Source of the DNA: Tigriopus japonicus
Lineage: Eukaryota; Arthropoda; Copepoda; Harpacticoida; Harpacticidae
Reading direction: 5' to 3'
Length of the DNA: 64,000 bases
NCBI GenBank assembly: GCA_010645155.1
Contig: CM021318.1
Location: forward strand, 8,609,550-8,673,549
Below are positions 1-11,000 of this stretch, piece after piece. How positions within the stretch are numbered: the first letter of the stretch is position 1; each line of letters opens with the position of its first letter. The notes under the pieces were generated by a model. That model was given only the letters and a program-made list of their open reading frames with translations. It did no database searches and was not told where the DNA came from. The position numbers and the translations under genes were made by a program.

Positions 1-112
1 AAATCCGAACGAATCCGAATCCGAAAATTCTTGCGTCAATCCGAACGAATCCGAATCCGATCGGATTCGGATCCGATCGGATCCGACTTTTCGGATCCGA
101 TGCACAGCTCTA
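1..112 (-). mobile_element. End of a hAT-like element with TCCGA subterminal repeats
   Basis: Read on the minus strand, the element begins with the terminus TAGAGCTGTGCATCGGATCC, followed by many overlapping copies of TCGGA/TCCGA out to the window edge. Short subterminal repeats next to a TAG...TGTGCA terminus are typical of hAT ends. The 8 bases at 113-120 (ctagggag) would be one target duplication. The other copy and the rest of the element lie outside the window. The element interrupts the reverse transcriptase fragment at 113-600. Assignment to hAT rests on the terminus and on analogy with other elements here that show both ends. Confidence 0.55.
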
Positions 113-600
113 CTAGGGAGTGACTTATCTCCGCCCTTAAAAATTGGAACGACGTGAGCTACTTTTAGAGAGGAGGGAAACTTGCCCTGATCTAAAATGC
201 AACGCATCAAATAGGAGAAAACAGGGGCAAGAATCTGTGAACATTTCATCAGAAACTGAGATGTCACACCATCAGGTCCAGGAGAACTCGAGAGCTTTAA
301 GCTCTTGATGGCCTCAAAAGCATCTTGATCTGTGACTACCAGATCCTCCAGTCGATTATCCTGACTATCAATGCCAGTCTCATCAAAAACATTGCTACAG
401 TCATGGCCTGCTCTGACTACCCTTTTTGGAATTGAAAATACACTAGAGAACTGATCTCCAAGCATACTGGCCATAACCTCACTATCATTGACGGTTTTAC
501 CGCCGACCTCAAAAGGTCCTACAGGATGCTTCATTTTTCTCTTTGTATTCGCATTCAGATCATTCTCAACAGAAAAGGCAATTTCCAATTTTTTTCCAAA
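113..600 (-). pseudogene. Non-LTR retrotransposon reverse transcriptase fragment
   Basis: The minus strand holds an open frame that reads like the N-terminal part of a Jockey/CR1-type reverse transcriptase. It contains a KRKMKHPVGPF linker, then DQFSSVFS (the usual YFSSVF motif), then SSSPGPDGVTSQFL (RT block with PDG), and ends in VPIFKGGDKSLPS. In intact elements that last motif continues into NYRPISL. The frame is cut exactly there by the hAT-like element at 1-112. No polymerase YADD block is present in the window, so this is a truncated, interrupted copy. The upstream limit near 600 is approximate. Confidence 0.8.
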
Positions 601-920
601 TTTTCCCAATTTTTGTAGTTTTGGACAAAAATTGCACATTTTTGTAACTACTATGTGAAATGTCATTTGCAACCGATTAGCGGGCCTGATGATATACTAA
701 ATATTCCTAGTGACAAAAGTAATGCGCTGTTTAGTCTTGTTTCTTTATCTTGACTTTGTCATATTTTTTTTCCATAATAGTTCCATTGAAACAGGCAATT
801 TAACCACATTTATGTAAAATTTTCCTCCTTTATGTAATTTTGGGCAAAAATCGCAGATTTTGGTAATTACATTGTAAAATGTAATTTACAACTATCTGGT
901 GGGCCTGGTAATCATCCCTT
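568..920 (+). repeat. Diverged direct repeat, two copies of about 130 bp
   Basis: Copy 1 lies at about 568-700 and copy 2 at about 789-920. Both run in the same order through GGCAATTT, TTTGG(A/G)CAAAAAT(T/C)GCA, a TTTGTAA-type block and GCGGGCCTG/GGTGGGCCTG. Identity is roughly 70-75 percent by eye. The first copy overlaps the edge of the reverse transcriptase fragment. Origin unknown; an old tandem duplication or two copies of one AT-rich element would both fit. Confidence 0.6.
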
Positions 921-1332
921 TATTTAATCTTCTTGTTTTACTGACGGGGGTAGTTCTTCGAAATCAAGGGTTCTCTTAAATTTTCATCCAAGATTTGCTC
1001 TGAGCCTCGTATTCTTCTACTTTGGTGCCACAAGTGCTCACAAGATTTTCTTCCCAGAAGTTAACGAGTAGTTCAGTCCGTCGTAAGAAATATCTAATAT
1101 TTGAATTTAATGCTTGGTTTAATGATGTTTTCGAGCAAGCCTTGACTCAATATAAACTTTGTTATTGGCACCTTGTTCAATGCATGTTTTATATGGACGA
1201 ACTTAATTGTACACTTTGCAATCAGCATCGTTTTTTTTGTTATTGCCTAACGAAATAATGGTCATCCAATTGGTAAAACCATCAATATGGTGTCTTCTGA
1301 ATCTTTACATGGTTTATTGAAAGATAAGTTTG

Positions 1333-1505
1333 TAGCCAGAGTGGCCACGCGTACTAATGCGTTCTAATAAGAGCCGAGTGTAGGTGCTTCCCCAAACGGC
1401 GTAAGTTCGAATCCTGTTGGAGATCGGATTGAAGCTGTCGGAAGTAATCCTTATTTACAGGGAATCTCATTCCTAGTAGCGGTAGTAAAAAAAATCCGCA
1501 AAAAT
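1333..1505 (+). repeat. tRNA-derived SINE monomer with LINE-type 3' tail
   Basis: The 5' part has a box A-like GAGTGGCCACGCG and a box B GTTCGAATCCTG, the internal promoter of tRNA genes. The same head occurs inverted at 45927-46052. The 3' part reads ACAGGGAATCTCATTCC, GTAGCGGTAGTA, then an A run and ATCCGC. This tail is shared with the 3' end of the LINE remnant at 52690-53093 and with tail fragments at 20110-20235 and 30036-30165. SINEs commonly borrow the 3' end of the LINE that mobilises them. Confidence 0.7.
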
Positions 1506-1611
1506 AAATAAGTCAAAATGTTTCTTTTGTCTTTTTCCAGGCCTGATTGATAGATTGAATAAGATTGGCATTCTAGTCTCAAATAGAAAATCAGTTAGCA
1601 ACTCATTTGAT

Positions 1612-3195
1612 TCATAATTCAGCCTTTTTGGGTTGGTTCATGGGATGTCCCGGATGCTGCTTTCGTTCATGTGCTCTTCTTGTACTCGGATCATTGAAAG
1701 CAAAGTCACAGCCGCACCGGCAAATGTGTGGCCTGGTCCGCACATGCATGTTCATCATATGTATCCTCAATTTATCTTTGTAAATGAATCCGTGCCCGCA
1801 GAGCTCACACACAAACGGTCGCATATGATGGGGAAGATGAACACGAATGTAGTGATCTTTTAGGTTTTGCTCTGCTTTGAATACCATGGTGCACTTATCA
1901 CAATGCCATGGCTTCGTGTGTTCCGTCAAATGATGTCTTCTGTATCTTATATAGCCATTAAATGATACTTGACACACTTTACAAGTCCAAACCTTGTGAA
2001 CGCCATTGATATGTGTGTTCAGGGCATTCAAAGACTTAAATTCCTTACCGCAGTGGGGACAAATACTTAAACTCAATTCATCAGCACAGTTATTCCTGTG
2101 CTCTTCTAAATGCTCTTTGAGCATGACTCTTTTACACATTTTACACTGAGAAAACTTGTCACCACAATGAACCAGCCGAAAATGCGCTTCTTTATCCCTG
2201 AAAGTTTTCAGACTGCTCACCTCCAAGCAATCACATTGGAAGGTTTCAATCTGGGCCCTTTTTTGCTTCACTGCTTTTGCGTGGCGAATTTTTCTGGTGA
2301 GTTGTTTCGGCGAGAGCTTTTCAATTTCTTGAGTTGGCATCTGAGTTTCGTAGACAATTTCCCCATCCTTTTGGACGACTCTTTCAAATCTACTTCCTCG
2401 CATTGGTAGCTGAATCTTTTCCAAATCATCAGGCTTCACTTTGGTTGTTGGCACTCTTCCTCGGCGCTTTGGTTGCTTCTGGCTCTCTGTCTCATCTTTC
2501 TTGGTAGTCTTTCTCCTTCGCTTTGTACTTGGCTCTTCAGTTACCGAATTATCGCTTCCAAAGTCGCTGATGATTTCATCCAAATCCTTGCCTCCTTCAT
2601 CACCCTCATGGTCAACTAGAATTCGTTCTTGGTCAGGTTCTTCCTTGATGCCACTAGTTCTTGATGCTCTTGACGTCTTCTTAACTTGTCGTCTCTTTGT
2701 CCCTTTTCTTCCTTTTAAGTCTGTTCCTAGCATCATATCATCAGGATCGTCAGGGGGCTCTACCTTTACCACAGGCTGCAACATCCCTGGATCGTTTGGA
2801 AAATGATGGTTGGAAAGGAACCACTCTTTGAAATCCCCATCTTGAAATTTTCGGACCTTAACTCCAAGAGTTTGTACCAATGTTTCCGAAACAACGAGGT
2901 CAGTTTCTTTTTGACCCAAACAACTATAAACTCCTTTCACAAAGGAAGCAATCTCTTGGGCTTTGAAATCTGGCAAGATCAAGGTATCGAGCTCATCTTG
3001 GGTCAAAAAGAGTCTCAGAGCGGGACAAACTGTTGTTAAGACAATCTTGTGACACAATATTTGGATTGTGGAGTCTGACCCTTGAATCTGGAGGTCACAG
3101 AACTGTTCTTTAAGTAAGCATTCCTTTAAGAACTGAGGAATGGCCTCTTTATCACCATTGAGAACGGTGTGGCCATGATCTGGCGTGGAAGTCAT
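1612..3195 (-). CDS. BTB domain C2H2 zinc-finger transcriptional regulator
   Basis: Single open frame of 527 aa from ATG at 3195 to a stop at 1612, with no intron. Residues about 20-115 form a BTB/POZ-like dimerisation domain (FCDLQIQG, ILCHKIVLTTVCPALR). The middle is acidic and basic linker with two SUMO-consensus sites (VKVEP, IKEEP) and an AT-hook-like KRRGR. The C-terminal 210 residues hold about seven C2H2 fingers: an atypical first pair (CDCLEV...HFRLVH and CKMC...HRNNC), then CPHCGKEF, CKVCQVSF, CDKCTMVF, CELCGHGF, and a last degenerate finger with CRCGCDFAF. The family acts in the nucleus as sequence-specific repressors or chromatin factors; the target is unknown. The fingers and BTB domain are seen directly. 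Orthology to a named arthropod gene cannot be told. The gene is convergent with nothing nearby and faces away from the insulysin gene. Confidence 0.9.
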   Translation of the reverse strand: MTSTPDHGHTVLNGDKEAIPQFLKECLLKEQFCDLQIQGSDSTIQILCHKIVLTTVCPALRLFLTQDELDTLILPDFKAQEIASFVKGVYSCLGQKETDLVVSETLVQTLGVKVRKFQDGDFKEWFLSNHHFPNDPGMLQPVVKVEPPDDPDDMMLGTDLKGRKGTKRRQVKKTSRASRTSGIKEEPDQERILVDHEGDEGGKDLDEIISDFGSDNSVTEEPSTKRRRKTTKKDETESQKQPKRRGRVPTTKVKPDDLEKIQLPMRGSRFERVVQKDGEIVYETQMPTQEIEKLSPKQLTRKIRHAKAVKQKRAQIETFQCDCLEVSSLKTFRDKEAHFRLVHCGDKFSQCKMCKRVMLKEHLEEHRNNCADELSLSICPHCGKEFKSLNALNTHINGVHKVWTCKVCQVSFNGYIRYRRHHLTEHTKPWHCDKCTMVFKAEQNLKDHYIRVHLPHHMRPFVCELCGHGFIYKDKLRIHMMNMHVRTRPHICRCGCDFAFNDPSTRRAHERKQHPGHPMNQPKKAEL

Positions 3196-5073
3196 CGTTT
3201 TGGGATCCCTGATGAGACAGACTGGTTGAACTGACCAGAAACTGGGTAGCTTTTCTAAATAGAAGCCATAGATTCGTGGAGATTTTGTTAATAACTTTGC
3301 GTTATTGGCTCAAAACAAACGATCGGCTGTTAAAGTTTGAGAATATGAGTGCCATGAGAAATTCGACGCCAACATATGTAGTATCTTGTCTGGACGATGT
3401 TTGATGCGGTGCAATGGTGATTGATTTGAGTGTAAGTTTTGAGTTTCTCTATCAGATCCAATGCTCATCACAACATGGATCTCAATTATTTTAAAACATT
3501 GGCAAATCTTACGTAAAAAATATATATTATTTCTACCTGTGCTTTTATGACAAAACACAAAATTTAGAATCCTTTATTTTATTTCATGAAAATAAAACTC
3601 TGTATTATTTGTTTGGGGACTTGAGTTTTCATTTAGGTTAAGGATCGGGAAGAGTAATTTGGGATCCATCAACAGGGGTGTTCAATCTTTTCAGCATCGT
3701 GTTCCACACTTTCAGGGGCCTAAGATGCCCCTTTTGTGAGGCATTCCATTTTCCGAGTTAAGATTCACATGTCAACGACACCTTTTTGTTTCTCTCGGAT
3801 TTTTGGGCTTCAATTCCAAACAAGGAAATAACAAACGTGTTCACCTTTTTAATATTTGCAATGATCAGCGAAACGCAGTATGTAACCAATTTGTCAGTGG
3901 GGCGATGACGTAGGCGATGGTGTTGGAGGAGACCTCCATCGTACAAAAATGTATCATTAGTTAGACCTGACGGTTTCTCTACCGAAAAACACTCCGGGGT
4001 TCTATGAAAAAGCACATCAATTTGTTACAATGAGGTTGTTGAAGTCGAATTGAACGTAGACCCACGGACATCTAGCGTTCTTGGTAGACCCCATGAAACT
4101 TCTGGCCTCTTTCTAGTGTTTTCAATGCCTTTTCCACTTCCAGCTTTTCAAATCCATTGTTAAACAGGTTTCAAATTTGGTGGGAAGGGTTTCAAAAGAA
4201 GGTGCCATTTGTCTATTTCACCGGAACAACTCCAGAAACACAAAGAGTGTGGAAAACACTTGGTCCTCGAAAATTGAAGGAAAGGAGGACCATTCCAAAA
4301 ATCAAGACTTTGCAAATGATCCGTCAATGAACCTTAAGAATAAATTTATGAAGTCGAAGCAGGCCAAATATGCTTCTTTAAAAAACTGTTTTTGTAGCAT
4401 AAACGTGTTGTATCAGACTAGAAAGACAAATACTCCAAGAAAGGAACCATTTCACACGGTGGCTTTCCTATCTAGAGCCTAGCCATAAAGTCTATGGTTG
4501 AGAACACTCCATCGAGATTATCCAGTGTGTTGTTCCCCATGTTCCAAAGCTTGTTTTGTCCCCTGAAAGAGAACAGAAAAGCCCACTGGGCGCAGCTGTT
4601 TTCCTGTTGGCCTCAACCTCCGTAGAGCAATTGAAAAAACCAGTCGGAAAGGAAAGCTTGGCAGACTTCTTTGGCTCATCAGGGTAATTCAGGAAGGACA
4701 TCCATACACTTGTGGGACCTTGGATATTCATTACACTAAGAGCTCACGATGACCAATAATTAAGACCGTGCGTATGAGGCCCACATAAATAATCATGCGG
4801 ATAAATCGGCCACCCGACACGTGTGGTCAGAAACTCTTTTCGCCAAGGTAAGAAGACTGAAACGATAACATTTAGTACTGAATCATATTCAATCCACCCT
4901 AATAGTTCAAGAGTTAGTTCAAATTGTGGTTCATTTGGAACCTAAGCTTCCGATCCTTTGAAGTGCCTTCAGAGTGTCTCTTGTGTTCGTTCCAGTAAGT
5001 GAATAAGTATGTGGAGGCGCCACTTTGGGAACCAGGCGTCTTTTTCACTCCTCTTCCACAAAGTCTCCAAAAA
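3196..5073. other. Intergenic region between divergent genes
   Basis: This 1.9-kb spacer separates the divergent BTB-zinc-finger and insulysin genes and should contain both promoters and 5' untranslated exons. I see no convincing coding exon, tRNA or recognised mobile element in it. Short open frames here use no conserved residues that I recognise. Confidence 0.5.
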
Positions 5074-8000
5074 ATGTCATCCACAGTGATGAAGGAGGAG
5101 AGAATTGAGACCTGCATGGAAAAAGATGATCCCCTTCTGGAACCAGCCCAAAGTCAGTGCCACAATCCTCAACCGCAGTCGCCTGTCAAGTGTTGCCACA
5201 TCCGCAAATCGTTAGTGAGTTCCATTGTGAATATGACGGCCAATGGTACTTGCGGCAAGACTGTCCATGCCATTCTGGATATCAAGAGAAAGAAGAGGGA
5301 GGAGGAATTGGCGGTTTTGGAGGCGGCCAAAATTATGGACAGAAAGGATGATATCCGAAAACAACGGACTGATCCATTCAAGTATAGGTGAGAGGACATG
5401 CTTTGCAGTTTTCAATAACAGAGAGAAAGATTTTTTTTCATGCAAAGGAGGACCCCTAGAAGGCTGTAATGATGCAAACATTGGGATGACTTTCAAATCA
5501 TTGCTCTCATTCATTTCATTGGTTCGGTCTTTAGTGGCATGGTCTATAAACAAATTACGTGCTAGGCTAGCATTTATGAGCGTGAGCTAATGGATTTGGT
5601 TAATGGATTTGCCTAGATTGGATTGTTTGTCGTTTCCTGTTTAATATTCAAGACAGATGTGCTTACAACATTTATGGAAATTATTTTTCACTAAAATATA
5701 TTGCTTTCACAAAAGTCAGAAATTGGGTTCGGATAGTTGAAAACCCAATAATGGTTCAAGAAAGTCGACGATTTCTCGCACTTTCCATGTCATCCTCCAG
5801 AAAAAGATTTTTAAAGTTCCCAATGGATGATAAAGACGCAACGTGCTTCGAAGGACCACAAGGATTCAGACATCAGCAAGGTTCATTTTTGTTGGAAAAT
5901 GTAATTTTAGAATTTGACCAAACCTGCTTTAAATGCTGTTTTGGTATGGGTCGTCCACCAAAGGGCAGCGGGCCACAGTTCTGACTTGACATATTTTTTG
6001 GTGGGCATTAGGGCTGTTCATAGCACTCCGCTGGTCGGCCTCCAACTCTTAGGGGTGTCTATAATGTTGGCCTTTGTACCACCCAGCATCCGATCTTAAT
6101 TGTGAGCCGTTGATCATACCAATTGAAGGCCCTGATGTTGTCGACCCCTGTGTCAATGGATGTGGTCCTACACACCGTACAGATATCTGCGGATATTCAA
6201 TAAGTAGCGCAAGGAGGGTGGTGGGTACCAAATTTAACAACGAAGCACCTCGATAAAAACAAGCAGAAACTTTCATTGTTCGATATAATTCAGATTCTTC
6301 AGGATTTGGATATGCTCTCAGAGCGCAGGTAAAGTCTCTTACATCACTCCAGTTGACTCTTAATCCTGAGTTAGCCCGTATGGAAGGAGTAATAGACTAA
6401 TCTGGATCACGTCTTATGACGTAAAAGTATGATTAAAATATGACGAGCTCACTTAATCTTCAAGTTAATTCACTTTTCATGATCATGTACTGCCATCAAG
6501 GGCAGAGGAATATGTCTTGAGAATGTGAAAAATTGTATTGTTTTGTTGGGTCGTTTGCCCATCATAAGTTAGCAAGTAGAGAAAGTGAAGGGTGCTTGAA
6601 TAAAAAGTGGCAGCATGACTGACCTTTTGGGGACACATGCATTTTTTCATTAAAAACATAGATAATTATACCAAACATAAACATTGATGTCATGCTAGTA
6701 AAATTTTGCGTTTTAGGTCTGCACCTTGAACAAATAACTCTACACATTTTACTCTTTCTCTTTATCTGGAGCATTTCTGAACTGAAGCAAGTAAAGTGCA
6801 TTTTACTATCATATTGGTGGTGTATATGGAGCATGAACCAACTCCATACGTGTCACGACCAGCTTTCACCACAAATGTTTTTGGAAAGAGACAAAATTCA
6901 TAATAATTCATTAAATGTGCCAACATTAACCAAATCTTGTCGGAAGAGAAAAGTTGAAAGTACGTTGTCTTAATCAATCAGGTATGTCTAGACCAAAAAA
7001 AAGTACAATTTTCAAAATGAGCTAAAAATGCACCAAATTTTCACAAAAACCACCAAACATGCAAAGAACACAACAACATAAATAATGAAAAATGCAAATA
7101 AATCGGAAAAATGAAATTAGATGCATTTTCAGGAAATGTGCAGCCTTAGAGATCATCAAGTATGGGCTCTCTTATTTAGAGACTAATTGAGGAGAGCATA
7201 TCATATTTTTCTTTGAACTGTGCGAGAAATCCAGAGCGAAACAAACTCAAGAGTTTGCGTTTAGTACCCAACTTGGTACCTACCCATGCAATCAATAAAA
7301 AACCTCAATCGTACGAAAAGTTTGGTCACATAACTGAAATAAAAGAGAAAACGCAAAGTCTGAGCCTGGGTGCTAAAATCCGATAAGACAAAACACGCTC
7401 ACAGGGTGTTGCAAAGGCCGGAAAGACCCGACTATACGTATGGTACATATGTGAGTCATGGGCTCAATGCTGGTTAAACAAATGGATCCATTTTTCACCT
7501 TAGCAAATTCGTTGACAATGAACGTTCAACGTGTGAAACAAATCGCCTTTTTAACAACACCTTCTAAACACTAAATAGTGATGCCTGTTTTCTTTATAAA
7601 CGCTTCTTTTCAATATTTATTGCGTTATATGTGGTAAAACTATGCATAAAATCTATTTTGCAATTTTTAGTAGAATGATGAGATTTTATTGTTATAGAGA
7701 AAATGATCTCTTAACATGTAGACGATTTGGCGAAATGAATCCTTGACTATTGAAGAAGGTTTTCAAATTGGAACAAGACTTGATTCGGAGGGTGCCATCC
7801 ACTATTAAGAATAAGGTCATAATTTGTTCCAACCCCTTGGTTTACCTTTTGGATTCCATAGGGGATAATCAAAGCCAAGTTTGGATGATGTGATTCCATT
7901 GGACCTAATGGAATATGCAAGCCAAAACAAACTGGATGACGTGATTTCTGATTGTACTTATTAACAGGGTCCAAGTTTCGACACAGAGTCGAACCATCGT

Positions 8001-11000
8001 CTATTTCCGAGTTTTCTCATGAAAACATTTTGGATTAATGCCTATCAATGCGTTACGTTTTGTTCAGGAATATACTCTGCCTCAACAGAAGCTGGAAATC
8101 AATCCATTCAACATACATACCACACTTAGTCTCTAGCAATTGGCTCGTGAGAAGAACGAACGTACGCTTAAAAAGTTTTATATGTGAATGCATTCACCCA
8201 ACGTATGTTCGAACCAATGAGGTGTGCAAAATCCAACCTCGTATTAGCTTGATCATCAAAGAGCCACTCAAAGGAATAATTCTAGCAATTCGCCACAGGC
8301 TCTGAAATCACCAAAGGGGTTTCTTATTCAATTTGATAAATGATTGGGACATTAGCAATATTTTCAGATTCATTCTATCATCTCCGAGTAGTTCTTGTAT
8401 GTTAAAAAATGTAAAATAAAAAGTGATCTATACAAAATGAATCACAATGCTGACCTCATCTACCATTTATGTAGGTATATTCAATTGGAAAATGGGGTTC
8501 GACTGATGCTCGCCAGTAACCCCAAGGCAACCACTTCAGCAACAGCTTTGGATATCAAGATTGGAAGCTTCTCGGATCCACTTCATCTTCAAGGTTTGGC
8601 TCATCTTTGTGAGCATGTCTTGTTTACTGGCTCAGAAGGCTTTCCCAATGAGAGCTACAGTCAATTTTTAGGTAAGGAAGACATCAAAGAACCAACAAAC
8701 CCTAAAGTCGGCTTGAGTGCACTTTGTGAAAGTTGCAAACTTTAAAGAAGAGCGGTGTTTGTTTGATGCTCAAATGATATGAAGATAATACATAGTTCTA
8801 ATTTACTAAGCGCCAAAACGTGGAGCTTTGTCGAAAGGACCTCTGTGAGAGAAATTGAAAATGTTGGCCCATTATCAAAAAGATCATTCTTTATATTGTT
8901 CATTTTCCAGCTCAACGAGGTGGAAGCTCCAATGCGTACACGGCCTCGGAACACACCAATTTTCACTTTGATGTCCCTTCCCAACATTTCGAGGAGGCTT
9001 TGGCTCGTTTCGTGTCGTTTTTTGAATGCCCCATTTTTCGTGAGACAAGCGTTCAAAGTGAGCTGGATATTGTCCAAAGTGAGCACGAAAAGAACCGTTG
9101 GAACGATTTGTGGAGAACCAACCAAGTAAGATTTAGATAGACTGGCGCAATCAGGCTTTTCCCTAGCCCATGCCAAACTCGTTTAAATTGAATTCGGATC
9201 TGAATGAGGCCAATACTTTATCAAAACGAGCAACTTAAAGGAAAAAAGGGCTTTAAATTTGGATGTTTCTCGTTCTGAACCGAGAGCAAAATTGATTTTC
9301 TCACGCACAGCTCTGAGGTCTATTAATTTTCTCGACATAAAATACACCCTACAAGTAATGTGCGTGGCGAAGTCGATCAATTATCTCTCATTCAGTGCAA
9401 TGAATCGCCACTAGTAAAAACGATATCCTCTGGTAGTCAGCAAACCAATTGAAGCAAAACAAAGTCGTTTAATAGTTCTGTTTTCGCCGATTGAATGCAA
9501 TTCAATCACAATTACGTTTCGTTCCTATGACTAAGAAAACATCAAAATACATCTAGCATGTGAAAGGTCGAGACGGATTTTCGTTTTCAAAAGAAATCAA
9601 ATTAGACTATGTTCTTTTCATTCCTCGCTATTTTGTGTAAAGTTTCGACATAGTTTAAATTCCTCGTTCGGTTCAAGTAAAATACAATGGTTCCAATTTG
9701 AAGCTAAATAAATAATTATGCCGTCAATTGAATCCGCCTAATCCCAAAACTAAACCCTCTAGAGGCACGTACGAAAGTAATATAGTTTTATACACTTCTA
9801 AAAGTCAAATGTCAAACACTTCTGTTTTTAAACTAGTTTTCGGAGTTTTATAGAAAAGAAGCGGATTGGCCATCCATCCATGGATGTACCTTCACTTGCG
9901 CGCGCGTGTCTAAGCTTTTTAATGATTGATGAAAGCAGTTTACTGATTTCCATTTTTTTTGCTAAAAGTTCAAATTATCTAAGCAATGTTTGATGAATGA
10001 TGAGATTATCCTGCATGTCAAAGAAAGTCACCCAACCTACTATATTCTCAAAGGAAATGAAAGGATACGGCTTTTCCGACGTTTCTTGTTCCTAGGAAAC
10101 GTAACCTGGGGAACTGAGCCGTGCAACAAATCGAATATAGCATACGAATTGCCACAGATCTTCCAGGAATTTCCATTGCTGGGAAATCCTCATGCCGCTA
10201 AGCTCTACTTTAGGAATGTCTATAGAAAACTGGCAACAGCATTTTTTCCAACTAGTGATTTGTTTGGTTTATACCCTCAAATTCACTCTTTCTCATGTAC
10301 TTCTTGTCGGTTTGTAGGGCTTTCATAAGGGGCACTGGGGGTTGGGACATGGAAAGCGATTAACAAGGATCATTATGGGAAATAAGCTCCTAGAATTAAT
10401 CTGCAACTCTGGCAATCATGGATCATTTCTCAAATCAATGTGCTGAGACTTTCTGTAGGTAGGAAATGACGATCAAATTGTCGTTTTCTATTTGGAATGG
10501 TGAATGTATAGTACCATTCATTTTCGTATTTTTTAACCTTTCGTTGTCACGAGTTTTTACTAGCAAGTAAGTTAAGAGTAACCAACATATTAGGAGTAAA
10601 GATGTTATTCAAGAAATTCATCTTCTGTTATCGGTCATTGAAATGGCAATTATTTTTTATCTCTAGGTATTCATGATTGCAAAAGCATTTTCCTCTTATA
10701 ACGAATCATACGATTTACTCTTTTTCAAAACAAAGTTGCCATGCGATATAAAGATTATTCCCTCAATGCTCTACCGTGCCACAACATATTTTCCTGAATA
10801 CAGTAAATCGTTCACGTGTGACCCTTAGAGCTAACCTTAGATACAATCACAGCTTACTATGGATATTACATTCGTATTGCACAACTCTCAAGGATTTAGT
10901 ATGTACACGGTTGTTGCGTCGACTTGATGAACTTCAACATAGTAGGGTTCTTGGAGTGTATTCTGTCCCTGGTTGAAACGGTAAAATGAGCACGATTTTG

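Noticed and set aside
6050..6276. Possible fourth copy of the CAGGGGTCGGCAACC hAT family
   Set aside because: Only about 20 bases near 6140-6160 resemble one terminus; no second end, interior match or target duplication.
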